From the NCBI GenBank assembly GCA_017435665.1, contig JAFSEP010000042.1:1-64000 (forward strand): a stretch of DNA of 64,000 bases, in the 5' to 3' direction. Source of the DNA: Clostridia bacterium (GTDB lineage Bacteria; Bacillota; Clostridia; Oscillospirales; Acutalibacteraceae). Every line of letters starts with the position of its first letter. Positions within the stretch are counted from its first letter, which is position 1. Below the pieces are notes generated by a model. That model was not told where the DNA came from. It was given only the letters and a program-made list of their open reading frames with translations, and did no database searches. This document shows, one piece after another, positions 8,855 through 17,525 of the stretch. Made by a program: the position numbers and the translations under genes.

Positions 8855-9073
8855 ATGGCTTATGAAGCAGAAAGATGGAAAACTGCACCGGTTACAACTG
8901 TTATAATGTGTAGTCATTGTAAGCATATAATACCCGGACTTATTAACGGAAAGGCTACTTGTAAAGCATATCCCGACGGAATACCGAGAGAATTGATGCT
9001 GAGGAACGAACATAACACACCTTTTCCCGGTGATAACGGCATAAGATTTGAGGCGAAAGAGGAAGAGAATTGA
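8855..9073 (+). CDS. Small Cys-containing protein with GDxGIxF motif
   Basis: 72 residues. The ATG at 8855 is chosen because GGAGG lies six bases upstream. The frame could open at 8840, but that ATG sits on the ribosome site. The protein has CSHCKHIIPG followed by a third Cys (ATCKAYPDGIPRE), so a small metal site is possible. The phrase YPDGIPRE...HNTPFPGDNGIRFE is one I recognise from conserved small hypothetical proteins of Firmicutes, but no function is established to my knowledge. It lies between two other small genes. Confidence 0.75.
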   Translation: MAYEAERWKTAPVTTVIMCSHCKHIIPGLINGKATCKAYPDGIPRELMLRNEHNTPFPGDNGIRFEAKEEEN

Positions 9074-9148
9074 AAACTCAGAAAAGGATCGTTATTAAAA
9101 AATCTTTTGATAAATTTTCAAATTCATGACATTGGAGGTGGGACGCTC

Positions 9149-9442
9149 ATGCAAAAAGAAAAAACAATAAACGGACCTTTGCCTGTTGTTGATTACCCGT
9201 TTTTATTTGACGGTATAACTGATGATGAGGCTTGTTTCGAAAACCGTTATCTCAATCTTAACTATGAGTTGTGCAGAGACAGAAAATATGAACCTTTGAT
9301 AAAACAATTGTTAGAGGGCAAGATTGCCGAAATTCCCGTTGAATATTTGAAATTTACCCCTTCATTTTTGGACAATGAGAATTGGCGATACACAAAGGAA
9401 ACATATTACAAAAATCATTCATCTCCGCCTGTTTATTTATAA
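9149..9442 (+). CDS. Hypothetical protein
   Basis: 97 residues from an ATG with TTGGAGGTGG upstream. The longer frame from 9107 has no ribosome site. Acidic and aromatic, with no signal peptide, membrane segment or recognised motif. The residues DGITDDEACFENRY and an FxxNYELCRDRKYEPLI stretch look like a compact globular fold. It is the last of the three small genes and is followed by a terminator. Its role is unknown. A toxin-immunity style role is possible from the small-gene cluster but unsupported. Confidence 0.65.
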   Translation: MQKEKTINGPLPVVDYPFLFDGITDDEACFENRYLNLNYELCRDRKYEPLIKQLLEGKIAEIPVEYLKFTPSFLDNENWRYTKETYYKNHSSPPVYL

Positions 9443-9459
9443 AACATAATAACTAACTT

Positions 9460-9488
9460 AGCACTTTGCCTTTGCAAGGTGCTTTTTT
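9460..9488 (+). terminator. Terminator after small-gene cluster
   Basis: The stem AGCACTTTGC / GCAAGGTGCT is followed by six Ts. Confidence 0.8.
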
Positions 9489-9578
9489 CATCCCCAACCT
9501 CCCTCATCATAATTTATCCACCCTTCATTTATTCATCAAAAATTTTCATATTTTTTCCAACTTAATGCAATACGCTTA

Positions 9579-9607
9579 TTGACCATTTAAAGCAGTGATG
9601 CTATTAT
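9579..9607 (+). promoter_or_regulatory. Promoter of the large secreted protein
   Basis: TTGACC (9579-9584) and TATTAT (9602-9607) with a 17-base spacer, about 60 bases before the start codon. Confidence 0.7.
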
Positions 9608-9670
9608 ATTATTATGGTATATTCCGAGAAAGGAAACTACCGGGAAAAATATTTTTTACAGGAGGATATT

Positions 9671-12292
9671 ATGAAGAAGATAATATCAGTATTGCTTGCT
9701 GTAATTATGATGTGCGGTACCTTCGTACCTGTTTGTCTTGCGGCAGGTTCAGGTGAATTCACTCTTATCGTTCCCGAAAACTGGGAAATGGATATCGGTG
9801 ACAGCAGAAGCGTTGACTATGCTTTTCCCGACGATGTTACAAACCGTGTTCTCACATGGAAAACAGAACCGGCTGACGTAGCAAGTGTTGACGTATGGGG
9901 CAGAGTTACTGCTCTGAAGGAAGGCAAAGTAACAGTTACAGCTTCAACAAGCGACGGTCTCACCGACAGCGCAGAGTTAAATGTTGTAAAGGAAGCAACA
10001 AAGATTGAAGGCAACACAATATCAAAGAAGGACTATCAGGGCAAGGCTGCGGCTGAAAATGAGGTTCTTCAGAAAATTGTTACCCGTCACAAGATAGGCA
10101 GTAAGGCAGTTCCCTCTGAGGTAGCTGACCCGGCTAACTATGCAAAAGCTCAGACAGCAACAACTGCTGACGGTGCAGTATGGGAAATCACTAACTACGG
10201 TGTTCTTCGTACAGATGCAAATGCAGCTAACGACAGAGACAAGGAACAGCGTTTCATGGGTGACAGATACTTCGCAGCCATGGACACAACAGACGGTAAG
10301 GTTCTTGCTATCTTCGCAGACGGCAAATACGGTATCTGGACAGTTATGGCAGAGGGCTATACACACATCGAAATGGTTAAGCTTAACGGTACAGACAAGG
10401 CTGCAAAGATGAGTGCAACAACTCAGGAAATCGTTTCAAGACGTGGTATGGTAGCTGAGGCTTTCCTTGAAAACGGCAAGTGGGTTCCCTGCGAAACAGA
10501 CAATGACGGTCTCTGGACAGCTATGTACGGCGGCGGCGAGCTTATGCGCTATGCAGTTTTAAGAGACGACCCCAACACAACCCCCGAAGAGCTTGAAGAA
10601 GCAAAGAAGGCTGCATACCTTTCAGCAGAAGCAGTTTTATTCCTTACATATGTTTCTATGCGTGAGGGAACGGTTGAAAGCTATGTAAGAGCACAGCGTA
10701 ACGGCAGCGTTACAGAGCCCAACACAGGTAAATATTATTCATCAGGCGCACTTCTCGCAAACGGTGATTATTCAGCTTATGTTCCTTACGGAAGCCCTGC
10801 TGACAGATTTGCCGAAATGAGAAACAAATATATGATTTTCGGCTCTCCCTCATATCTTATGAATGACGATAATCTTGCTGTATTCGCTCCCGAATCATGG
10901 GTAGATCCTCTTCAGGATCCCAATCAGGAATACGCAAAGCGCACCAGAAACCTTGAAGGCTTCTGGGCAAGAACATATTCATTCAAGCAGGAAATGACAA
11001 CTGACGGTCACTACGACGGATACATCTATTGGTCACACAACGGTGACGGTACTGCAACAGGCGTTTCCTCAATGAAGGAAGAAGAAAGCGGCTACTACCT
11101 CAACGGTGAAAACCTCAGAGGCGTTAAAGTAAATGCAACAAAGGATATTCCCGAAAGACTCTGGAATGACCTTATCGGCTCAGGCTATGATGTAGAAGAT
11201 ATCGTTTATAAGGGCGATACAAGCTCAGACGAGGTTATCGGCCACCTGTTTATCTATAAGCTTGCTTATGATATCCTCGGTCCCGAAGACGAAGAACTCC
11301 GTCAGCTTATAGTTCACACAATGGATATGTTTGCACAGCACATCGTTGACAACGGTTATTCACTTGTTGACGGTTCAGGTCAGCCCACCACATGGAGCAA
11401 GTTCAACAGAACATATCTCCACAACGGTCAGGTTCTCGGCGGTGCAGCTCTCCAGACCTCAGTTATCCTCTCAGCACTCAAGCTTGCAGCATACGTAACA
11501 GGCGATCAGAAGTGGGAAGACGAATACAGAATGGCTGCTCTTCACGAGCAGTATGAATACGCAACAATAATGACTCAGGAAATGGAAAGATATGAAATGT
11601 CTATTTTCGAGTTCACAAACAGCGTATCACCCATTCTCGGCTTCATTCTCAGACCTCTTGTAAACACAAATCTGTTTAAGACAATTTACAGACTTATCCT
11701 CAACTATTCTGACGAAGAAATGGCAATGCTTGCTTATTACCTTCTCTTCCAGATGGAAGACGATGAAGAGCTTCTCACATATTACAGAAGCGGTCTTGAG
11801 GATTGGTGGTATTCAATCAGCCACAGTGAAAACCCGCTTTGGTACTATGTATATCAGCTTGCTCATCCCGAAGAAGAGCAGAAGGATATCTATGGCAACA
11901 GCCTTATCGAAACAGCAGCCTGGTCACTCAGCCGTCATCCCATTGACACAATCAGATATATGGCTTCAAACAAGAACCGTGACGATATCGCAGCTGTAAA
12001 TCTTTCTGAGCTTGGCCTTGACACAGAACCTCTTTCATTCGATGCTAAGGCAGGCACACCTCTCTTCTGGAATTCAGACAACGATATTCTCAAAATTGCA
12101 GGTATTGTTATCTCTGCAGCAGCAGGCAATATCAAGTGGGCAGTTGCGGCTCCCGATGAAAGATCAATGCACAAGTATAACGGTTCATCATACAGACTTG
12201 ACGGTGACTACAACCCCAATCAGATGGAAGGCTCAACAACATACACCTTACCTTACTGGATGGGCAGATACCACGGTATGCTTGAAGGTTAA
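9671..12292 (+). CDS. Large secreted protein with Ig-like domain and helical C-terminal region
   Basis: 873 residues. The start at MKKIISVLLAVIMM has AGGAGG eight bases upstream, and the longer frame to 9614 is rejected. A signal peptide (about 1-25, ending VCLAA) directs export. Residues about 28-105 form a bacterial Ig-like (BIG_2) domain (IGDSRSVDYAF, LTWKTEPADVASVDVWGRVTA, KEGKVTVTAS cut into strands). The remaining ~750 residues are rich in aromatic helices (NDLIGSGYDVEDIVYKGD, HTMDMFAQHIVDNGYSLVD, WSKFNRTYLHNGQ, LSALKLAAYVTGDQKWEDEY) and resemble alpha/alpha-barrel enzymes that act on polysaccharides, but no catalytic motif could be fixed. No LPXTG or SLH anchor is seen. Monocistronic between a promoter and a terminator. 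Confidence 0.85.
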   Translation: MKKIISVLLAVIMMCGTFVPVCLAAGSGEFTLIVPENWEMDIGDSRSVDYAFPDDVTNRVLTWKTEPADVASVDVWGRVTALKEGKVTVTASTSDGLTDSAELNVVKEATKIEGNTISKKDYQGKAAAENEVLQKIVTRHKIGSKAVPSEVADPANYAKAQTATTADGAVWEITNYGVLRTDANAANDRDKEQRFMGDRYFAAMDTTDGKVLAIFADGKYGIWTVMAEGYTHIEMVKLNGTDKAAKMSATTQEIVSRRGMVAEAFLENGKWVPCETDNDGLWTAMYGGGELMRYAVLRDDPNTTPEELEEAKKAAYLSAEAVLFLTYVSMREGTVESYVRAQRNGSVTEPNTGKYYSSGALLANGDYSAYVPYGSPADRFAEMRNKYMIFGSPSYLMNDDNLAVFAPESWVDPLQDPNQEYAKRTRNLEGFWARTYSFKQEMTTDGHYDGYIYWSHNGDGTATGVSSMKEEESGYYLNGENLRGVKVNATKDIPERLWNDLIGSGYDVEDIVYKGDTSSDEVIGHLFIYKLAYDILGPEDEELRQLIVHTMDMFAQHIVDNGYSLVDGSGQPTTWSKFNRTYLHNGQVLGGAALQTSVILSALKLAAYVTGDQKWEDEYRMAALHEQYEYATIMTQEMERYEMSIFEFTNSVSPILGFILRPLVNTNLFKTIYRLILNYSDEEMAMLAYYLLFQMEDDEELLTYYRSGLEDWWYSISHSENPLWYYVYQLAHPEEEQKDIYGNSLIETAAWSLSRHPIDTIRYMASNKNRDDIAAVNLSELGLDTEPLSFDAKAGTPLFWNSDNDILKIAGIVISAAAGNIKWAVAAPDERSMHKYNGSSYRLDGDYNPNQMEGSTTYTLPYWMGRYHGMLEG

Positions 12293-12335
12293 AATCTTCT
12301 TATACGAAAACGCAATAGTAAATTTCCACAAAAAA

Positions 12336-12368
12336 ACAGAGCAGTCGTGACTGCTCTGTTTTTTGTTT
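12336..12368. terminator. Bidirectional terminator between convergent genes
   Basis: A near-perfect palindrome ACAGAGCAGTC / GACTGCTCTGT flanked by an A-run and a T-run, so it can stop transcription on both strands. Confidence 0.9.
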
Positions 12369-12374
12369 TAGTTA

Positions 12375-13013
12375 TTAATCAACTACAAATATATACTTTT
12401 CACTGCTCCAAAATCCTGCTTCATACTCAAGTTCAATCAATTCGGCATCCTTTGGAACTTCATAATAAACAGTTGCATCCAAAAACTTTCTTCCGGCTGA
12501 AATTGTCTCTAAAACGGGACTGGAATAATCATCAACAAAATAAAACTCCTCGCACTTTACGCCATCGGCATAACAAGTAAAGCCATTTAAAGTTTGGTCA
12601 ACCTCGGAAATATTTTCAAAATCAAATACAACCTGTATTACCTTATATCCCTTTTTTAAATCTGCATACTGTGAGTATTTCTTAAAATTATCATTACAGC
12701 TCTTATAAAAAATAGATATATGATCGTTTTTTACTGTTGAGCCAACCCTTATTTCTTTAGTTTCATCAACAGTTGTTTTTTCTTCGGTAGTTGTTTCCTT
12801 TTTGCTTGTATCGCCAATCAAGTCTGATGCTTGTGTGGTTGTTGTTCCATTAGTATCCGGTGTTTCCACAGTAGTGTTGCTATCTTCGCCAGATGAACCC
12901 ATAATAGCTATGAATAAAACTGCAATGACTGCAATTATTATCCACTTCTTTTTGCTCTTTTTCTTTTTGGTATCGCCCGATACCTGAACTTCATTTGTTT
13001 TCTCGTTTTCCAT
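12375..13013 (-). CDS. Membrane-anchored DUF4352-like protein
   Basis: 212 residues. A Lys-rich cytoplasmic start (KKKKSKKK) precedes one membrane segment (WIIIAVIAVLFIAIMG, about 25-40). A Thr/Ser/Asp-rich linker (about 45-88) then leads to an extracellular beta domain. That domain has the DUF4352 pattern (IRVGSTVKNDHISIFYKS ... KKGYKVIQVVFDFENISE ... LNGFTCYADG ... DATVYYEVPKDAE), an Ig-like fold of unknown role. A ribosome site (AGGAGGG) precedes the start. It is divergent from the XRE regulator, which probably controls it through the palindrome between them. Confidence 0.82.
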   Translation of the reverse strand: MENEKTNEVQVSGDTKKKKSKKKWIIIAVIAVLFIAIMGSSGEDSNTTVETPDTNGTTTTQASDLIGDTSKKETTTEEKTTVDETKEIRVGSTVKNDHISIFYKSCNDNFKKYSQYADLKKGYKVIQVVFDFENISEVDQTLNGFTCYADGVKCEEFYFVDDYSSPVLETISAGRKFLDATVYYEVPKDAELIELEYEAGFWSSEKYIFVVD

Positions 13014-13090
13014 AAGAAACCCTCCTTTTATGTCTTACCGATTGACTCGATACTCATATTTTATATTGTTTTTCTTAAAAAATCAATACT

Positions 13091-13112
13091 AATAGCTAAA
13101 TGTTTAGTTATT
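13091..13112. promoter_or_regulatory. Candidate operator between divergent genes
   Basis: Inverted repeat AATAGCTAAA-TG-TTTAGTTATT (9 of 10 positions pair) in the 153-base gap between the DUF4352-like gene and the XRE regulator. This is a natural place for autoregulation by the XRE protein. Confidence 0.5.
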
Positions 13113-13166
13113 GATATCTGTTATATTGAACTAATAGGTGTCACAATTAGTCAGAGGTGATATTTT

Positions 13167-13493
13167 GTGTCAGTAGATTATGTTGCTATCGGTAAGAGGA
13201 TAAAAGAGATAAGAAAAATGAAAAGAGTAACACAAGAACAGCTTTCTGAAAAAATCAATGTGACAGTTGGATATGTAAGCCAATGTGAACGTGGCATTTC
13301 TCATATGAATTTAGAAAAACTGTCAGAGGTAGCAGATGTTCTTGAATGTGATTTATCGTTTTTGGTTTCAGGTACATCAACAAAGAGTCCAGAATATCTG
13401 AATACTGAGCTTTTGGAAAAATTTCAAAAACTTAATACACGAGAAAAAAAGCTTCTCATAGGATTTATCGATGTTATGCTGGAAAATATTTAA
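13167..13493 (+). CDS. XRE-family helix-turn-helix regulator
   Basis: 108 residues from GTG, with AGAGGTGATA upstream. Residues about 7-62 form a Cro/CI-type HTH domain (IGKRIKEIRKMKRVTQEQLSEK, then VGYVSQCERGISHMNLEKLSEVADVLECDL). The tail after residue 65 is a short linker and helix (TREKKLLIGFIDVMLEN). DNA binding is the clear role, and the target is probably the adjacent inverted repeat. It is the usual type of single-gene regulator found near accessory membrane proteins. Confidence 0.9.
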   Translation: MSVDYVAIGKRIKEIRKMKRVTQEQLSEKINVTVGYVSQCERGISHMNLEKLSEVADVLECDLSFLVSGTSTKSPEYLNTELLEKFQKLNTREKKLLIGFIDVMLENI

Positions 13494-13520
13494 GAGCAGT
13501 CGCAACTGCTCTTTTATTTT
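13493..13520 (+). terminator. XRE gene terminator
   Basis: AGAGCAGT / ACTGCTCT stem directly at the stop codon, followed by a T-rich run. Confidence 0.85.
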
Positions 13521-13531
13521 TGAAAAACTTG

Positions 13532-13560
13532 TTGTAAACCGTCAAGACAAGTGGTATAAT
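13532..13560 (+). promoter_or_regulatory. Promoter of the GPH transporter operon
   Basis: TTGTAA (13532-13537) and TATAAT (13555-13560) separated by 17 bases. An AGGAGG ribosome site follows. Confidence 0.75.
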
Positions 13561-13593
13561 TAATTGATTATATTAAACAGGAGGTAAATCTTC

Positions 13594-15075
13594 ATGTCAG
13601 AAAATGCACAGAAAAAGTATATGAAGAAATCAGAAATTGCCACCTTCGGTATCGGACTTTTCGGCGTTGCTCTTTTAACAGGCTGGATGCCTGACTATAC
13701 AGCAACCTTCTTTGCCGACTTTGCTTTCAAGGGCAAGGGCTTTGATTCCGAAGCAATGGCAAGTGCAATATCGGGTGTATTCCTTGTTGCAGGTATTGTG
13801 GGTGCGGTCTGCGAGCTTGTTATAGGCTATCTGGTAGACAACACTAAAACAAAGTTAGGTAAGGTAAAGCCCTGGATAGGCTTCGGCGTAATCCCTCTTG
13901 CACTTATTTCAATGCTTGTTTTCGTTGCTCCGAATACAAACAATCAGACCTTGGCAATTGTGTGGATGTTTGTCATCTATTCTCTTTACACAACCTTCTG
14001 CTGTGCAGTTGAAAGCCCTGCAAACTGCTTCGGCTCTCTCTGCTCCCCCAATCCGTCTGAGCGTTCAAGTGCAATTTCCATTGCATCATTTCTCCGTTCC
14101 GTCGGTCAGTCAGGCGGTATGGTTGTTATCCTTGTTGTAGGCCTTATTATGAAGGCTCTTATGGGTGAACAGCAGTTCAAAAATGCCGAAGGTCAGGGCC
14201 TTGACCTTGTTATTTCAACAGCAGTATGCGCCCTGGGCCTTATCCTCTTTGTGATGATTTTCTTCACAAATAACAAGGAGCGTGTTCCCTTCACTCAGGA
14301 AAAGGTAAGCCTCAAGGATGCTGTCAAGGTTGTGTTTATGAACAAAAACCTTCTTATGGTATCCCTCACAAAGCTCTGCGGCTTCGGCAGAGGTGTTTAC
14401 GGTACGGTTTCTCTTTACATAGCAATTTATCTCTTAGGCTCAAAGGATCTTAAATTAGGTCTTCTTCTTCCTATGGGCATCGGCACAGCGGTGGGTACAC
14501 TTCTTGTAAACCTTGTTCTCAAGAAGTTCTCAACAAAGAAAACCTTTATCCTCTTCTGTATGTACGGTGCATCATCACTTGCTATACTCTTCTTTGTTTC
14601 AAAGGGAATCGGCTTCAACAGCACTCTCATTATCCCCTTCCTTATTCTCAACTTCTTCTGCGGTCTTCAGCACGGTAACACAAACGTTACCCCCAACATT
14701 ATGATTGCTGACTGCGTTGACGAAATCGAATACAAAACAGGAAAGAGACAGGAGGGTCTTGCATATGCAGGCTACGGTCTTTTCTCAAAGATTGCATCAG
14801 CCTTCACAAAGGCTCTCGGTCCCTGGCTTCTTTACACATGGTCAGGCTATATGGTATCAGCAGATGCAAATGTTGCTTACGCCACACAGTCCGATGCAAC
14901 ACTTAACAAGCTTCTTATGATTTACACTATCATTCCTGCAGTTTTCGTTGTTCTTCAGGCTGTACCCATTTTCTTCTATGATATGGTGGGTGAGAAGAAG
15001 GAAATGATCACAAAGGCTCTCATTGAAAGAAGAGAGCAGGCAGGTCTTATGCAAACTGAAGTTAAGGAGGGCTAA
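13594..15075 (+). CDS. GPH-family (MFS_2) sugar:cation symporter
   Basis: 493 residues with about 12 membrane segments. The pattern fits the glycoside-pentoside-hexuronide (MelB-like) branch of the major facilitator superfamily: an early loop with VCELVIGYLVDNTKTKLGKV (the RTxxGxxRPW-type motif, here KTKLGKVKPW), and the cytoplasmic IADCVDEIEYKTGKRQEG segment of the second half. Such proteins import sugars or glycosides with Na+ or H+, and the substrate is not readable. The 3-base gap to the next gene indicates an operon. A second, different GPH protein starts at 63.6 kb. Confidence 0.92.
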   Translation: MSENAQKKYMKKSEIATFGIGLFGVALLTGWMPDYTATFFADFAFKGKGFDSEAMASAISGVFLVAGIVGAVCELVIGYLVDNTKTKLGKVKPWIGFGVIPLALISMLVFVAPNTNNQTLAIVWMFVIYSLYTTFCCAVESPANCFGSLCSPNPSERSSAISIASFLRSVGQSGGMVVILVVGLIMKALMGEQQFKNAEGQGLDLVISTAVCALGLILFVMIFFTNNKERVPFTQEKVSLKDAVKVVFMNKNLLMVSLTKLCGFGRGVYGTVSLYIAIYLLGSKDLKLGLLLPMGIGTAVGTLLVNLVLKKFSTKKTFILFCMYGASSLAILFFVSKGIGFNSTLIIPFLILNFFCGLQHGNTNVTPNIMIADCVDEIEYKTGKRQEGLAYAGYGLFSKIASAFTKALGPWLLYTWSGYMVSADANVAYATQSDATLNKLLMIYTIIPAVFVVLQAVPIFFYDMVGEKKEMITKALIERREQAGLMQTEVKEG

Positions 15076-15078
15076 GAA

Positions 15079-15999
15079 ATGGCAAACAAAGAAAAAGGCT
15101 TGAACACCAAGCTGTATGCAGTTATTGTTTTCTTCGGAATTCTGGCGGCACTTGTGCTTATAACCTTCACCACATTCAAAAGCAGATACACAGCCTTCCA
15201 TCCCGACGAGGTGGCAAGAAGCTATGTTGACACAATCGTGCAGACAGGTGACGGCTACAACGCATACAAAAATGCGCTTATCAGCAAGAATTACAAATAC
15301 GGCGATTATATCCGTGAATACTTCATTTATCCCGTGATTTACAGAGACACAGACTATCAGCCGGGTGCTGACAGAGGTGAGCTGAAGGGCTATAACGATG
15401 ATGAATACATCGGTGAAAAAACCGCAAACGACGACGGGTCTCTTTCAGGCGAGTTCATAGCTGAAATGTATAAGATATATGAGCTTCTGATAGATGAATA
15501 CGGTTGGGATAACTATGACAATATATTCCGTTCTTATTTCAACGCACTCGTCACCATCCGTGAGCAGTATTTCGGTGACAAGTATATGACGGACGAGATT
15601 ATGTTCACCACTCTGGAATCAAATGTCAGAACCTACGGTGAAGCCCTCACGGGCACCGAGGAGGAATTTGACGAAAACACGGGTGTTCAGATAAGCGAAA
15701 AGGCAACCGGCAGATATCAGGCAAAATACGGTGAGGATTACAAATTCACAACAACAATCAAATCCGAAAACGAAATTGATGCAAAGCTTCATATCGGACT
15801 TATGAACGAAGACAAGCTTGCCAAGTATAAGGTAAGCAAGGAAGAAATCAAGGACGTAAAGAGCTACACAGTTCAGGTTACGGATGAAGACGGAACGGTA
15901 GTTGTTGAAAACGACATTACAGTTGTTAAGATTGGTCAGTCATGGTATGTGGACGATACAACAGCAGATATGAGAGCGTTGTATTTGTTTTACAGATGA
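15079..15999 (+). CDS. Membrane-anchored protein of unknown function
   Basis: 306 residues. One membrane segment near the N-terminus (about 13-35, LYAVIVFFGILAALVLITF) is followed by an extracytoplasmic domain. That domain has a helical part with many Tyr/Asp (SYVDTIVQTGDGYNAYKNALIS) and a C-terminal beta part (SYTVQVTDEDGTVVVE, VVKIGQSWYVDDTTADMRALY) resembling NTF2-like folds. It lies 3 bases after the GPH symporter, with its ribosome site inside the end of that gene, so it is probably a dedicated partner. No family name is assigned. Confidence 0.8.
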   Translation: MANKEKGLNTKLYAVIVFFGILAALVLITFTTFKSRYTAFHPDEVARSYVDTIVQTGDGYNAYKNALISKNYKYGDYIREYFIYPVIYRDTDYQPGADRGELKGYNDDEYIGEKTANDDGSLSGEFIAEMYKIYELLIDEYGWDNYDNIFRSYFNALVTIREQYFGDKYMTDEIMFTTLESNVRTYGEALTGTEEEFDENTGVQISEKATGRYQAKYGEDYKFTTTIKSENEIDAKLHIGLMNEDKLAKYKVSKEEIKDVKSYTVQVTDEDGTVVVENDITVVKIGQSWYVDDTTADMRALYLFYR

Positions 16000-16023
16000 T
16001 TGAAAGTTGAATAAAAAGTCAGA

Positions 16024-16051
16024 CACCCCCGACGAATTCCCGTCGGGGGTG
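16024..16051. terminator. Bidirectional terminator
   Basis: An 11-bp GC-rich stem CACCCCCGACG / CGTCGGGGGTG between convergent genes. Confidence 0.9.
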
Positions 16052-16059
16052 CTAATGTT

Positions 16060-17406
16060 TTAGTCTAAGTATGTGGCATATTTATACGCCTCAAGAATCT
16101 CTTTAATAGCTTTCTTATCTGATGAAGAAATAGTTAAATCATAATGATGGTTATCACCATCAAATCTTACAATTGTCTCCTTTGATTCAACAATTTTTTC
16201 TAACATTTCTATTTCCGTTTCAGTTGCAACAACATCATAATATTCCCACACTTCTGTATCATTATCTCGTACTGTTCCAGAATTACCTGCATTTTCATAA
16301 TACTTTTCATCATCTATTTTAATGATCGCTTCTTCCCAAAAAATCCAATCGTCGCCTGTATAATTATATCGCAATCGCATCCGAATTCTCCCCTCATCAT
16401 CTATTGCAATATAGGGCAGAACATAACTTCGGATATCAATATAGTCAGGAAATGTTTTGGGGAAATACCAAGTTATTTCCTCAACTTTATCGTATTCAGA
16501 TTTCATTTTTTTGAATGCTTCCTTTGCTCTATTCTTATTCTCCTTTCTTACTAATTTAGCATATGTAGTTCTGGCTTTTGTCAAAGTTTTAGCATTTGAC
16601 ACGCTTTTTTGCTGTTCAAAAGAAAGACCGTTGTATAAGTCTTCGGCTTTTTCTATCACTTTTTCTTTTTTTAATGTTACTTTTCCTATATCCTTTATCG
16701 CCTTTTCAACTTCTTTTATCTGTAAACCATTAAACTTAGTTTCTGCTTGTTCCAAAACCGAAATATTGGTTACTAACTCTTTTTCATTAGGCAAAAGTTC
16801 TTCATAAAGTTTGCGAACATTTTGTATTCTAGAACCACTTTCCAAATTGATTTCCCCTAAGTTTTCAATTGCGGTCATCACTTCTTGTACTTTAAGTTCG
16901 CTCAACCTTTTTTCTGCATCTTCTAAAACAGCTAGATTAGTAACTTGCTTCTTTTCTTCATCACTACAATCCGCAAAACTCGATCGTGCCTTAACAACTT
17001 CTGACTCGCTATCCAAAGAAATACTTCCCAAGTTGTTTATCGCATTATAAGCAGCCGTTATTTTTTTATAACTTGTACGACACTTATCTAGAATATCTTC
17101 ATTTGTAAGTTTTTCTTTATCTTCATCACTAAGTTTATTGTAGGCTTCTTCCGCCTTTTTAATTTTAGTCTCACTATCAAGACTCACAACGCCTATGGCG
17201 TTTATAAGTATTTCAGTTTTTCTCACAGGATTGGTAAAAATCGAAACAAACACACTCAGTAAAACGAATAATAGTACAGAAACTATTACAACAATAGTTT
17301 TCTTTTTCTTGTTAGGTTGTTTTTCTTGAACAATGGGTCTATCATTTTCTGTTATTGATTCATTCTTTGTTACTTCTTCGTTTTCACTCAATGTTTTTTC
17401 GTCCAT
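16060..17406 (-). CDS. Membrane-anchored protein with four tandem helical repeats
   Basis: 448 residues. An acidic N-terminal tail and a KKKK patch precede one membrane segment (about 36-58, TIVVIVSVLLFVLLSVFVSIF). Then come four tandem repeats of about 52-57 residues with a shared pattern: [A]I-x2-[LI]G-x-[IV]-x-L, a Lys/Glu-rich helix with A-x3-Y/F-x2-L, then [LV]TN or VSN-x3-L-x2-A. Repeats start at about 68, 121, 178 and 235. The last 140 residues form a separate domain with beta strands (RIRMRLRYNYTGDDWIFW). The repeats suggest a rod that holds the C-terminal domain away from the membrane. Divergent from an RHH regulator whose putative operator lies over this gene's transcription start. 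Confidence 0.8.
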   Translation of the reverse strand: MDEKTLSENEEVTKNESITENDRPIVQEKQPNKKKKTIVVIVSVLLFVLLSVFVSIFTNPVRKTEILINAIGVVSLDSETKIKKAEEAYNKLSDEDKEKLTNEDILDKCRTSYKKITAAYNAINNLGSISLDSESEVVKARSSFADCSDEEKKQVTNLAVLEDAEKRLSELKVQEVMTAIENLGEINLESGSRIQNVRKLYEELLPNEKELVTNISVLEQAETKFNGLQIKEVEKAIKDIGKVTLKKEKVIEKAEDLYNGLSFEQQKSVSNAKTLTKARTTYAKLVRKENKNRAKEAFKKMKSEYDKVEEITWYFPKTFPDYIDIRSYVLPYIAIDDEGRIRMRLRYNYTGDDWIFWEEAIIKIDDEKYYENAGNSGTVRDNDTEVWEYYDVVATETEIEMLEKIVESKETIVRFDGDNHHYDLTISSSDKKAIKEILEAYKYATYLD

Positions 17407-17423
17407 AAATACATCTCCTTTTC

Positions 17424-17463
17424 GATATCTTTAACGATATCGTATATGATATCACATAATATC
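17424..17463. promoter_or_regulatory. Phased GATATC operator array
   Basis: GATATC occurs at 17424, 17436 and 17448, exactly 12 bases apart. A degenerate AATATC copy lies at 17458. The array sits between the -10 box and the ribosome site of the minus-strand repeat protein and upstream of the RHH gene. Ribbon-helix-helix proteins bind arrays of short palindromes at such spacing, so this is the likely operator. Confidence 0.65.
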
Positions 17464-17485
17464 ATATATTGAATACAATTGTCAA
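17456..17485 (-). promoter_or_regulatory. Promoter of the repeat protein gene
   Basis: On the minus strand TTGACA (17480-17485) and TATTAT (17456-17461) are 18 bases apart, directly followed by the GATATC boxes. Confidence 0.65.
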
Positions 17486-17525
17486 GTTATAATTATATGG
17501 TAATAATATCATTGAGGTGATAGAC

